A stretch of DNA of 34,854 bases. Origin: a virus. The stretch spans positions 1 to 34,854 of the IMG/VR virus record IMGVR_UViG_3300030099_000974; one strand, written 5' to 3'. How positions within the stretch are numbered: position 1 is the stretch's first letter; the number at the start of each line of letters is the position of its first letter. Positions 14,466 to 24,300 of the stretch are shown piece by piece. The notes under the pieces were generated by a model. That model had not been told where the DNA came from, searched no databases, and saw only the letters and a list, made by a program, of their open reading frames with translations. A program made the position numbers and the translations under genes.

Positions 14466-14917
14466 TGGCTTTTGTAAGTAGTACATATAAAGACCCAAGC
14501 GATACTTTTGTATGGTGGATTGAAGGAGATAGATTAGGTATAGCTACTATTGAAGGTGAAGGTAGCACTACAGAAACAAAAAAAGGTAATTTAAAAGCAG
14601 TTCAGTTAGGCTCTACTGGAGACCAAATGATTGACGGTCTTTTGATTTCTTATTACTCTGAACCTGATAAACTTACAAGTATTACTGGAACTATAGATAT
14701 AGATAATGTTTTACAACCTGCAATTATTGATTATGTAAAAGGAAAAGCATTAATGGACGCAGCAGCTAGAGCAAATGACGCTGGTCTTGCTCAAATAAGA
14801 ATGGCTTCTGCTCAACAATGTATGGCTAATTATAAAGAAGCTGTACGAAGATATGGTATGAAGAAAAACGATAAGACTGGTGGAACTAGAGCTGTTGCAC
14901 CAGCTGATATGAGATAA
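14465..14917 (+). CDS. Putative neck/connector protein (150 aa)
   Basis: The first 90 residues are beta-rich (TFVWWIEGDRLGIATIEGEG...GLLISYYSEPD). The next part is helical: LQPAIIDYVKGKALMDAAARAND, then MASAQQCMANYKEAVRRYGM. The helical end, with an alanine-rich pair of helices, recalls small gp6-like or tail-adaptor proteins of podoviruses that follow the portal in the assembled neck. The protein ends with a short basic tail. GGAGG lies just before its TAATG start. It probably acts in the same joint as the 113-residue neighbour; this is inference. Confidence 0.55.
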   Translation: MAFVSSTYKDPSDTFVWWIEGDRLGIATIEGEGSTTETKKGNLKAVQLGSTGDQMIDGLLISYYSEPDKLTSITGTIDIDNVLQPAIIDYVKGKALMDAAARANDAGLAQIRMASAQQCMANYKEAVRRYGMKKNDKTGGTRAVAPADMR

Positions 14918-14927
14918 AGGGGCAATA

Positions 14928-15224
14928 ATGGAGATAGGTAAAGATAGCAAATTTACACTATCTATAGAAACAGCTGTCAGTATTGCTGTTACTATAGGTA
15001 TGGTTATTGGTTTATGGTATTCTCTGCAAGCTGACATAGAAGAAGCTAAAAGACTACCTGAGCCAGAGGTTTCACGTATGGAGTATGATTTAAAAGACCA
15101 AATGATACGTGATTCAATATTAAATACTGAAGGTAAGGTCGATAAGTTAGAAGAGAAAGTAGACGATATTAAAGAAGATACGAAAACTATAACTCAAACG
15201 CTTATCGATATGAATAATAAATGA
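14928..15224 (+). CDS. Single-pass membrane protein with a coiled-coil tail (98 aa)
   Basis: Residues 12-33 (IETAVSIAVTIGMVIGLWYSLQ) form one membrane helix. The rest (about 40-97) is a charged coiled coil with regular heptads (GKVDKLEEKVDDIKEDTKTI). A short N-terminus, one helix and a soluble coiled-coil end are seen in some pinholin-like or spanin-like lysis proteins, but there is no lipobox and the endolysin gene is 10 kb away. It could equally anchor a virion part to the membrane. AAAGGGG precedes the ATG. The membrane topology is clear; the lysis role is only a candidate. Confidence 0.65.
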   Translation: MEIGKDSKFTLSIETAVSIAVTIGMVIGLWYSLQADIEEAKRLPEPEVSRMEYDLKDQMIRDSILNTEGKVDKLEEKVDDIKEDTKTITQTLIDMNNK

Positions 15225-15233
15225 GGTTAGATA

Positions 15234-15611
15234 ATGAGAAAGACAATGTTATCATTATGTTTATGGTTTGGACTATCTTTTTCTTGGTTGCACTCGCAAT
15301 CAGTTAATTTAGATAGTTTTCAGGCTATACAACTTATGAGCCAGGAAGAGTGTGCTGTGGTACAAGTAAATGCTTCTTGGAATTATAAAAATAGATTACC
15401 CTTAGAAAAATTAAAAGATTGTTATGTAGCGGAGATAGATTTAGCTAATAAAACTATAGGTGCTGTTATACAAAAAGAGTGGAAAGTTAAAGTAGTTCCT
15501 ACTATTATCATATTTGAAAAGGGTGTAGAGATAATAAGGTTTGAACCTGGTATAAGTATGAAGTTTGATGAAAGAGAAGTTTTTGATAAAATTCGAAAGG
15601 AGATAAAGTAA
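15234..15611 (+). CDS. Secreted thioredoxin-like protein lacking the CxxC active site (125 aa)
   Basis: Residues 1-22 are a signal peptide: basic start MRKT, hydrophobic core LSLCLWFGLSFSWL, then HSQS. The mature part follows the thioredoxin plan: AVVQVNASW strand, a helix, CYVAEIDL strand, and KVKVVPTIIIFEKG with the cis-proline Pro89, then a closing helix. Where thioredoxins have WCGPC, this has NASWNYKNR (46-54), so the redox pair is missing; only Cys40 and Cys63 remain. It should be exported and fold as a redox-inactive thioredoxin, perhaps as a binding protein in the periplasm. It is unlike its virion-gene neighbours and was probably acquired from a bacterium. Confidence 0.72.
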   Translation: MRKTMLSLCLWFGLSFSWLHSQSVNLDSFQAIQLMSQEECAVVQVNASWNYKNRLPLEKLKDCYVAEIDLANKTIGAVIQKEWKVKVVPTIIIFEKGVEIIRFEPGISMKFDEREVFDKIRKEIK

Positions 15612-15742
15612 TGCCTGGATTAAGTAAAAAACAGATGAAAATTGCTGGTATGGCACCACCTAGAAATAAGATTACAGCATTAGATTTTAAAATGTTGCAG
15701 CAAAAAGGGAAGATGAAAAATGCCGCCAAAAAGAAAAAGTAA
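15611..15742 (+). CDS. Tiny basic protein, MPGLSKKQMKIA type (43 aa)
   Basis: This 43-codon frame starts at the TAATG overlap with the thioredoxin-like gene and ends 23 bases inside the next gene. The sequence has a clear pattern: MPGLSKKQMKIAGMAPPRNKI, then TALDFKMLQQKGKMKN, then AAKKKK. I recall short proteins beginning MPG..KKQ.KIA..APP..KIT..DF in marine phages, so it is likely real and conserved. It has one acidic residue and a polylysine end. With the next gene it repeats the theme of the 11365-12298 cluster. Confidence 0.68.
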   Translation: MPGLSKKQMKIAGMAPPRNKITALDFKMLQQKGKMKNAAKKKK

Positions 15743-16022
15743 AAAAGACCCTAGATTAGCAAGAGCTGGAGTATCAGGTTATAATAAACCTAAACGTACT
15801 CCTAGTCATCCTAAAAAATCTCATATCGTTGTTGCAAAAGAGGGTGGAAAAATTAAGACTATAAGGTTTGGACAGCAAGGAGCAAAGACTGCTGGCAAAC
15901 CTAAAAAGGGTGAGTCTAGAAAAACTAAAATGAAACGCAAAAGTTTTAAGGCTAGACATAGAAAAAATATAGCCAAAGGTAAGATGAGTGCAGCTTACTG
16001 GGCTAATAGAGTAAAATGGTAA
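15720..16022 (+). CDS. Basic DUF6321-like protein (100 aa)
   Basis: The ordered motifs are DPRLARAGVSGYNKPKRTP, SHPKKSHIVVAKEGGKIK, IRFGQQGAKTAG and FKARHRKNIAKGKMSAAYWAN. They resemble a family known from marine phages and from large algal viruses, which I remember as DUF6321. The family has no assigned role. The SHIVVAKEGGKIKTIRFGQQG part reads as a beta unit. The KSFKARHRKNIAKGKMSAAYW part looks helical and basic. High charge and sharing between phages and eukaryotic viruses suggest a job in virion DNA handling. The ATG lies inside the preceding 43-codon gene. Confidence 0.75.
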   Translation: MPPKRKSKKDPRLARAGVSGYNKPKRTPSHPKKSHIVVAKEGGKIKTIRFGQQGAKTAGKPKKGESRKTKMKRKSFKARHRKNIAKGKMSAAYWANRVKW

Positions 16023-16034
16023 ACAGGAGATAAC

Positions 16035-16187
16035 ATGAATATAGTAGTCAGTAAATTATTAACAGGGTTATTAAGTGAGAAAATCTTAAAAGCCGTGTTA
16101 TTAAAGCTTGGTGATTATTTCATCAAGAAATCAGATAACAAATTAGACGATGAAATCTGGGCTGAAGTTAAAAAAGCCCTAAAATAA
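16035..16187 (+). CDS. Small amphipathic protein (50 aa)
   Basis: This 50-codon frame has AGGAG (16025-16029) five bases before its ATG. Residues 1-30 (MNIVVSKLLTGLLSEKILKA, then VLLKLGDYF) form an amphipathic to hydrophobic helix pair. Residues 31-50 are a charged helix (KKSDNKLDDEIWAEVKKALK). Similar short proteins occur in marine phages next to structural genes, to my memory, with no known role. It might lie on a membrane surface, so a part in lysis cannot be excluded. The strong ribosome site and clean pattern make the gene real. Confidence 0.65.
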   Translation: MNIVVSKLLTGLLSEKILKAVLLKLGDYFIKKSDNKLDDEIWAEVKKALK

Positions 16188-16191
16188 GGAG
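16187..16191 (+). promoter_or_regulatory. Ribosome site AGGAG before the nine-codon frame
   Basis: AGGAG at 16187-16191 lies five bases before the ATG at 16197, the ideal distance for that codon. It is 35 bases from the GTG at 16227, too far to serve the tail gene directly. This decides that ribosomes load at the tiny frame and reach the tail gene by coupling. Confidence 0.6.
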
Positions 16192-16196
16192 AGAAT

Positions 16197-16226
16197 ATGA
16201 ACTGTGAATGCGGATGCGGGTGCTAA
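16197..16226 (+). CDS. Nine-codon cysteine-rich frame, MNCECGCGC
   Basis: ATG at 16197 opens a nine-codon frame with four cysteines at every second position (CxCxCxC) and TAA at 16224-16226. It has an ideal ribosome site and its stop touches the GTG of the next gene with no gap. Two readings are open: a leader peptide whose translation controls the tail gene, or a tiny metal-binding or disulfide-forming product. Chance production of such a regular Cys pattern after a good ribosome site looks unlikely, but no protein evidence exists here. Confidence 0.5.
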   Translation: MNCECGCGC

Positions 16227-18365
16227 GTGCCTAAACAGATGTTAAAAATGAATGACTTTAGCGGAGGACTTAATACCAAGTCCTCTCCTAGGGATGTTGC
16301 GCTCAATGAGTTAACTTTATGTACTAATACATTGACAAACGTTCCAGGTACTTTAAGAACTGCAGCATTTCCTTCAGACCTTGTTTCTGGAGTAACTTCT
16401 CTAAATCATGCTGCAAAAGGCAATGGTTTATTCTCTTTTAATTCTCAATATGATGTCGGCATAACGACTGGAGCTAGAGCTGATTATGAATCTTCGGTAG
16501 AAGTATTAGCATATCCAGACGGAACTGATATAAAATTCTATACAAGAGCATATAATGCTACAGGTGATTTTACACATCAAGGAGCTGATAATCAAATAGC
16601 TTTAGGCGGCTCTACAAATGTAGAACCTGTATATTATTTTGTTGATGGAAGTTTGTACGTTTCAGATAAAAGAGTTGTATCTGGAGCTGCTAATAGCAAT
16701 CCTAAAGTATTACAATTTGTCACAAAAGATAGATTTGGTGAGAGCGTAGCTAAATTTATTTCAGGTTCTGCTAAAGTAACAGATACAGCAACTAATCTTG
16801 CAAACTTTGCTGACGCAGATTCTTTTTCTGCAACTTTAAATTTAGATGGAGAGTTTGAAGTTATATATGATAAAGGAGCATCAGGAGGCGGTTGGGAAGC
16901 AGATACATATGAATTTTCATATACTTTTGTAGACTATACTGGTGATGAAACTTTACCTCATGTATTCTCCAGTCCTCACACTTGTACTTTAACTGCTGGT
17001 CAATTTTTTGAAGACATAGGTTTTAAAATCAATACAACCAATGCATTTAGAGAGGGTGAAAAAGGCGTACGAATATATGTAAGAGCGCAGAATAGCAATG
17101 AAAGATATCAACTGTTACTAGATGTAGACTATGAAAGAGGTGTAAGAACAAACTTATTTGACGATTATAAAGTTTGGTCTACCTCAGGAACTTATGCTAG
17201 CGGCAATTCAGCTGATGCTTCTGTAACTGGTTTGAGCGCAGAATCTCCAGCCCTAGATACATATGAAAGTATCAATGGTTATTCTCAAGATGAAGATAGA
17301 TTAGACTTTGGAACTATCGGAGGATTTAAAGGAGCAACCGTATGTTCTAGAAGAGCTTGGGTTTGCAATGTAAGAATTAGTGACGAAGTTTTTGATGACA
17401 GAATACATTATAGTCCTGTTAATAGATTTAAAACATTTCCTACATCTTTTTTCTTAGATATAGGAATAAACGATGGAGATTCTTTTAATGCTTTGTCTAG
17501 TATGGGTAATAGGTTATTAGCATATAAACAAAATAAACTTTATATTGTAAATGTTTCATCTACATCTGATTCTGGTTGGTATTTGGAGGCAGAATATGAA
17601 GGTATGGGATGTAAATATCCTGAATCTATTACAAAGACTGCCTTTGGTGTATGTTGGGTTAATGAGAATGGTGTATATATTTACAATGGAGAATCAGCTC
17701 CTATTGAACTTACAGTAAAGTTAGATGACTCTGCATGGAATACAGAAACCCAAGGAAAAGTTCATGCTATATCTTATAACAACATCAACAAACAGTTAGT
17801 TGTTTTTGCTAATACTGAATCTGGAACAAATGGAACTAATGGTTTTTTTGTATACGATTTTAACACACAAGCTTGGTTTAAGCAAAATAGACAAGATATT
17901 GTAGACAATAATGGTATGAAAGGTATGTCTAATATAGTATCTACAGTAGGTGGTATGTTTTTTGCAGAGTATGCACATGGTAGTAATAATAAAACTATAA
18001 GAAAGTTATCTTCTGGAGATAGTGGTGGTTCACATATGCTCTTTAGAACTAAAGATATAGATTTTGATGAACCAGGAAGAGTAAAGAAGATATATAAAGT
18101 TTATATTACTGCAAAAGATGACGGTTCTAGTGCTGGTATTACATTAAAAACGCTTTTAAATGGTAATAGCGGAGGGACTGGAGGGACTTTTACCACAACA
18201 GAAACTGTAGACATTGACTCTGCTCAATTTAAAACTCTTGTTTTCACAGTAAACCAAGACTGTGAATCTATTAGACTAGATGTGCGTGGGGCAGACACTA
18301 CTAATGAATTAGAGATAAATGATATTACAATAGAGTATAGAACAAAGTACAAGAGAGCTTCATAA
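16227..18365 (+). CDS. Tail nozzle-like / large tail structural protein (712 aa)
   Basis: The N-terminus, MLKMNDFSGGLNTKSSPRDVALNEL, is the FSGGLN signature of podovirus tail nozzle-type and related proteins. Much of the rest is beta-rich. Repeated blade-like units near residues 420-560 (RLLAYKQNKLYIVNVSS, GVCWVNENGVYIYNGESAP, KQLVVFANT...NGFFVYDFNTQAWFKQ) suggest a beta-propeller, as in the T7 and P22 nozzle proteins. The last 130 residues look like a jelly-roll or Ig-like end. It starts with GTG directly after the nine-codon frame and has no ribosome site of its own; ATG codons 5 and 8 are less likely starts. It would close the tail tip until ejection. Confidence 0.75.
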   Translation: MPKQMLKMNDFSGGLNTKSSPRDVALNELTLCTNTLTNVPGTLRTAAFPSDLVSGVTSLNHAAKGNGLFSFNSQYDVGITTGARADYESSVEVLAYPDGTDIKFYTRAYNATGDFTHQGADNQIALGGSTNVEPVYYFVDGSLYVSDKRVVSGAANSNPKVLQFVTKDRFGESVAKFISGSAKVTDTATNLANFADADSFSATLNLDGEFEVIYDKGASGGGWEADTYEFSYTFVDYTGDETLPHVFSSPHTCTLTAGQFFEDIGFKINTTNAFREGEKGVRIYVRAQNSNERYQLLLDVDYERGVRTNLFDDYKVWSTSGTYASGNSADASVTGLSAESPALDTYESINGYSQDEDRLDFGTIGGFKGATVCSRRAWVCNVRISDEVFDDRIHYSPVNRFKTFPTSFFLDIGINDGDSFNALSSMGNRLLAYKQNKLYIVNVSSTSDSGWYLEAEYEGMGCKYPESITKTAFGVCWVNENGVYIYNGESAPIELTVKLDDSAWNTETQGKVHAISYNNINKQLVVFANTESGTNGTNGFFVYDFNTQAWFKQNRQDIVDNNGMKGMSNIVSTVGGMFFAEYAHGSNNKTIRKLSSGDSGGSHMLFRTKDIDFDEPGRVKKIYKVYITAKDDGSSAGITLKTLLNGNSGGTGGTFTTTETVDIDSAQFKTLVFTVNQDCESIRLDVRGADTTNELEINDITIEYRTKYKRAS

Positions 18366-21300
18366 TGCCAAAGTCTGGTAAACACTTAGTCAACAATATT
18401 GACTCTTTCTTTAAAGTAAGACCATCTAAAACAAATATTAGAGAAGGTGAACTTGTTTCTTTTCTAGAGAAGGGTAAATTATTTAAACAAGAAAAAAGAA
18501 ATGGTATTGTATATCAACAAGAATTTGTACAGGTATCTCCTACCTTGTCAACAGAGACAGACGAAACAGGAAATATTCATGAAATCATAGCTGGTGCTGG
18601 TCTTACTGGCGGAGGCCTTACAGGAGAGATAACTTTAGATGTAGTTGGTGGTACAGGTATAGATGCTAATGCTGATGATATATCTATAGATTCTACAGTT
18701 ACTACTCTTACAGGAACACAGACTCTTACTAACAAAACTTTAACAGCACCTACTTTAACAAGCCCAGTAATCAATACTGGTATAAGTGGTAGTGCTATAT
18801 TGGATTCTGATACAATGTCAGGAGCAAGTGCTACAACCTTATCAACCTCAGAATCTATTAAAGCTTATGTAGATACTGAAGTAGCAGGATTAGTAAACGC
18901 AGCACCTGATAACCTTAACACTTTAGATGAATTAGCTGCAGCATTAGACGATAATGCTGATATTTTAGATACTTTATTAGTGAAGTCGCTTAACTTATCA
19001 GATTTAACTAATGCTTCAACAGCAAGAGCAAATCTTGGACTATCTACTGGTACTACTTCTTCATTTTTAACTGGTGACCCAAGTATGTCAACTTCAGGAT
19101 ATATTATGTTGAGAGGTATAGTTAATCAAAGCGAAACTGGTGCTTCTCCTGCAGCTATTGTATTTGGAAATAGTGCTACTTATGGCACTGACCAAATATC
19201 ATTGATTACATCAGGAGCAAGAAGACTATTTGTAGGAAGCACTGGTAATATTACTATTGCACAAGATTTAATTGTAAGTGGAGATATAGATTTAGCAGGG
19301 AATATTGATGTAGACGGTACATTAGAAACTGATGCACTAACTATTAATGGAACTACATCAGTTCCTTTTGAAGCAGCAGACCATTCAAAATTAGATGGCA
19401 TAGAAGCATTAGCAGATGTAACAGACCCAGATAATGTAACTGCTGCTGGAGCATTGATGGATAGTGAAGTTACAGACTTAGATGGTATAAAAACACTAAC
19501 AGTGCCTAATGATACTACTATATCTTCTTTTGCTAAAACATATTTAGATGATGCAGATACTACAACATTTCAAAACACTATATTTGGCACAACAGATGTT
19601 TCTGGTGGCGGTCAAGAAAAACCTAGAGTAGTAACATTAGATTATAAAACAGGTTCTTTAACTGCTACAGCTTCAGGAGATACTTTTATATTTATGGACT
19701 CAAGTGATAACTTTAATCTAAAAGTAGCAGAAGCACCAGTGAATGTACCTAGTGTGACAGGAACTACTGCTAATGGTGTATTGACATATAATAGTACAGG
19801 TGGTGGTGGTGCTGTAAATGTAACCACTGAATCTTCTTTTACTTTTAATGGAAGTACTAATATTTTAGCTATCAATGATTTAAATATTAGAGATGATGGA
19901 AATAATACTTTTGTAGAAAATTCTACTGGTAATTTATTAATTAGAAATCAAGCACATGGAAAAAAACTACAATTTGGTACAGAAGATAGTAGTGGTACTT
20001 TAGCTTATGTTTTGAATATAACTGGAGATAATCATAGGATTGGAATTGGCACCACAACACCTACAGAAAAGTTAGAAGTAAGTGGTGGTAAATTATTAGT
20101 ATCAGGTGGTCAAGTAAGAAGTGGCTCATACTTAGAGGGTTTTCCAAGTTTTAGTTTTGCTAATGATACTGATACTGGAATGTTTAGTGATACTGCAAAT
20201 CAATTAGAATTTTCTACTGGTGGTAGTTCAAGATTAACTATAAACTCATCAGGTAATGTCGGCATAGGAGTCGCAAACCCTGGAGAAAAATTAGAAGTTA
20301 ATGGAAGTATTGCATTGTCAAATAATACATATTTCAAAGCAAGAAATAGTGCAGGAACTCTTGTTCCATTATTTAGACTTGATAGTTCTAATCATCTTGT
20401 AATTATAAATGGTAATAGTACAAATGGAGATATAATATTTCAAGATGCTTCAGATACTAATATGACTATTAAAGGCAATACTGGAAATGTCGGTATAGGA
20501 GAGACATCGCCAAGCGAAAAGTTAGAAGTAGCAACAAGTGCAGAATTAGCAACTTTTAAATGGTATCAAAATGAAGTTTTAGTAGCAGGTTCAGACCAAA
20601 CAGGAAACACAGGTACAGATAATGGTGTAAATATTACATTAAATGAAGAACATGGTACAACATTGAATACTTTGTATAGATACAAAATTACTTTAACTAC
20701 AAGAGGTACAGGAACTGATACAGGTGCAGTGTTTATTGTTAGTTATGATGAGCCAAATACAACTTGGGAAGCAAGAATGGTATCAAGAGCTGGTAGTAGT
20801 TCTAATCATCCTTTATTACATATAAGTGGTAGTAATGCACAAGCATATCACAATCATGCAGCTAATTATTTTATTAACTATTCTGTTCAGTCGAAATTTG
20901 TAAGAGAGTCTGATGGAACTTTCCATAATTTTGGTGCTGATTTTCATTGGCAAAGAGATGTAGATACTTTATCATATTCTGATGGAGATGTAAACATAGA
21001 TTCAGGTACTTTTTTTGTAGATGCTTCTGCTAATAGAGTAGGACTGCTTGACACTACACCTGATTCTACTTTACAGGTAGGAAGTGGAACTGATGCAAAA
21101 TTGTTTCATGCAGATGGACTTCACAATGATGTGACCTTTAGTGGTGGTGCACAAGGAACAAATGGTGTATTTGAATTTATTAATACTGGTACTTGGGCAC
21201 AAACAAGAATGTATGTCCAAGATGCTAACAATGTTGCAGGAAGATTAACTTTTGATTTTAGAGGTAATGCAGGTTCTAATAAAATTTTAGCAGGAGATTC

Positions 21301-24300
21301 AACTGGAAAGGTTGGTATAGGAACTACATCACCAAGTAATCCTTTGCATGTCGTAGGTAATATAATAGGTAATTATACAGATAATGGTGGATTTTACAGA
21401 TATAATGCTTCAGGAGGTTTTAGAGCAGCATTTCATGACAACAATAGTATTACAAGAATTTATGCAGATGGAGATGGCACTAATGCAGCTATGACATTTA
21501 ATGGTGGAAAGGTTGGAATAGGAACTGAATCACCAAGTGTAAAACTTCATGTAAACGACAATGATGTATTAATTGGTAATAATAGTAATGGATATGCCAC
21601 ACTAAACTTTCATAATGAAGGTACTGGTTCAGGTAGATATGGTTCTATAATGAAAAATTATGATTCTCCTTTTGATATGAGAATAAGAGCATCTAACTCT
21701 ACTGCTGAAATGCCTTTAGTATTTGATGGAAGTAATGACACAGAATATGCAAGATTTGATACATCAGGTAGATTCGGTATAGGAGTTACAAACCCATTAA
21801 GCTCTTTACATATTGGAACTAATGATACTACTAATGGTGATTTAATGATTGGTGGTAATGCTGACCCTATGGGTTTTGCTTGTGAATTTATTGGTAATAA
21901 TGATGCAAAATTACATATAGGTCGTAAGTTCTCAATAGATAGTTCTTTTGTTAAAAGAATGACAATAGATGATTCAGGGAATGTAGGTATAGGAACTCAA
22001 TCACCAAATATGAAGCTAAACATTTCTCATGGAGATAATGATGGTATAAGATTAAATTGTACATCAACTACTGGTCAAGCGATGATAGACTTTGGAGATA
22101 GTGGAGATAATGATGCAGGTAGTTTAAGATATGACCACAATGGCAATGTAATGAAATTTATTGCTAATGCTGCTGAAAGAATGCGAATTGATGGCTCTAC
22201 TGCAAATGTTGGAATAAATACAAGTAGCAATACATCTATGATGGTAGAGAGATTAACTGCTTATAATTCAGCAAACGCAAATGTGTTAGGTCTTATTGGC
22301 GTCGGAGATGGAGCAAATATTAACTTTGCAAATATTAATTTTAGAAATTTATTTAGTAGTGCAACTGGAAGTAGTGCAACAATAGGCTGCGAGACCGATA
22401 ACACTACTGATACAGGACAATTAGTATTTTCTACTTCCAGTAGTAGCATGAATCCTTCAGAAAGAATGAGAATAGATAAATCAGGTAATGTTGGGATAGG
22501 AGTAACCAATCCTACTGCAAGACTACACATTTCTGAAAATGGTGGTAGCACAGATGATGTTTTTATTGTTAATCCAAGCAATGGTGGCAATAGAACTATG
22601 ACTATTGATGGTCAAAAAATTGATGTAACATTTACAAATGTTGGTGGTTCAACTGGATTAGAATTGCAAGGTAACGGAGGTCCTACTACTTTTGGTGGTG
22701 CAGTTTCAGGCATTACTACATTAAGCACAAGTGGACAAATTACTACTGGTTATGGTGTATTGTTTAATAATGGTGATACTAAGTTTCTTATGTATAATAA
22801 TACTGGAGATGATTTACTTTATTTGAGAGATACTACTAATAGTCAGATGTTGCAAACTTGGACACCAAGTCAAACCACAATACATAAAAATTTAATTGTA
22901 GATGGTGGACTGCTTACTGTTGATGATGGTGGAGATGCTAATGAAGGTGGAGAAATAATTATCAATCCTGGCACAAGCCATAGTTGTATATGGAGAATAG
23001 ATAGTTTCTTTGGGCATCTTAGATTTTTTGGTTCGGATACATCTGGTGAACAAATGGCTCTTACAAATACTGGAAATTTATCTATTCTTACTGGAACTAA
23101 ATTTAACTTAGATGGTAGAGGTGGTCATACTTATATTTCTGAAACAGCTGATGATAGATTGGCATTCTTTGTAGGTAATTCAGAAATGTTAAGATTAACT
23201 AACGGTTCTGGTTCTACTGATAGTGCTATTGTTTATGTAAACTCTGCTGAAAGAGTTAGAGTAAATGAAACTGGACTAAAAGTTAATTCAGGTGCATTAG
23301 GTGTTAATATTACTGCTTTATCAGATAATGGTAGTATTGTAGCAACAAATGATATTATTGCTGGACAAAATAATGGAAGTGTGGCAATGACTATTAATGA
23401 TGGTGGTGGTAATGCTAATTTAACATTTAATCATAGAAACAAAACACCTGACCAAAATGGTAATTCAGGTAGAATAGAAGTAAATGTTGATAGTTCAGGT
23501 GGTGCTTATATGGCATTTGAAGTAGCGTCTAATGTTACAAGTGGTGTTTCAGTTAATACAAGTGAAAAATTAAGAATTGATGATAATGGAGTAGATATAA
23601 ATGGTAATATACTTACTGGTAATTCATCTAACCCTACAATAGAAATTAGAAACACAGCATCAAGTGCAGGTAGTGGACCTGCATTAATATTCGGTCATAG
23701 TCAATCAGGAACATCATCAGTAGCAAAAATAGATACGCACTTAATAGATGGTAGTGAATCAGGAAGAGCAGGTCATTTAGATTTTCACACATCTACAAGC
23801 AGTACTATGACGCATAGAATGAGAATACAAAGCAATGGGAATGTTGGTATAGGAGTCACATCAGCACAAAGTGAATTACACATTGGAACTGGTAATACTG
23901 CAAGACATATTAAAGTTTCAGATAATAGGGCTATGTTTGGTTATGATGGTGCTAATGCAGTAGTTCAAGGTGGTAATACAAAAGGAATAGAATTTAATAC
24001 TAATAGCGACACATTTAATACCAATACAAGAATGACTATTACTTCAGCAGGTAATGTCGGAATAGGGACTCAATTACCAAGTGTAAAACTTCATGTTGTA
24101 GGACAAACACTTTCTACGAATGGATATAAAACAAACAATGGAAGTGTTGAAGGGTTTTTTACAGCAGATACTGATAATGCTAACTTTGGAACTATAACAT
24201 CAGGTAAAGGATTAAAACTATTTACTGCTAATACTGAAAGAATGAGAATAGACTCATCAGGAAATGTCGGTATAGGAGAAACCAATCCTGATAGTCCTTT

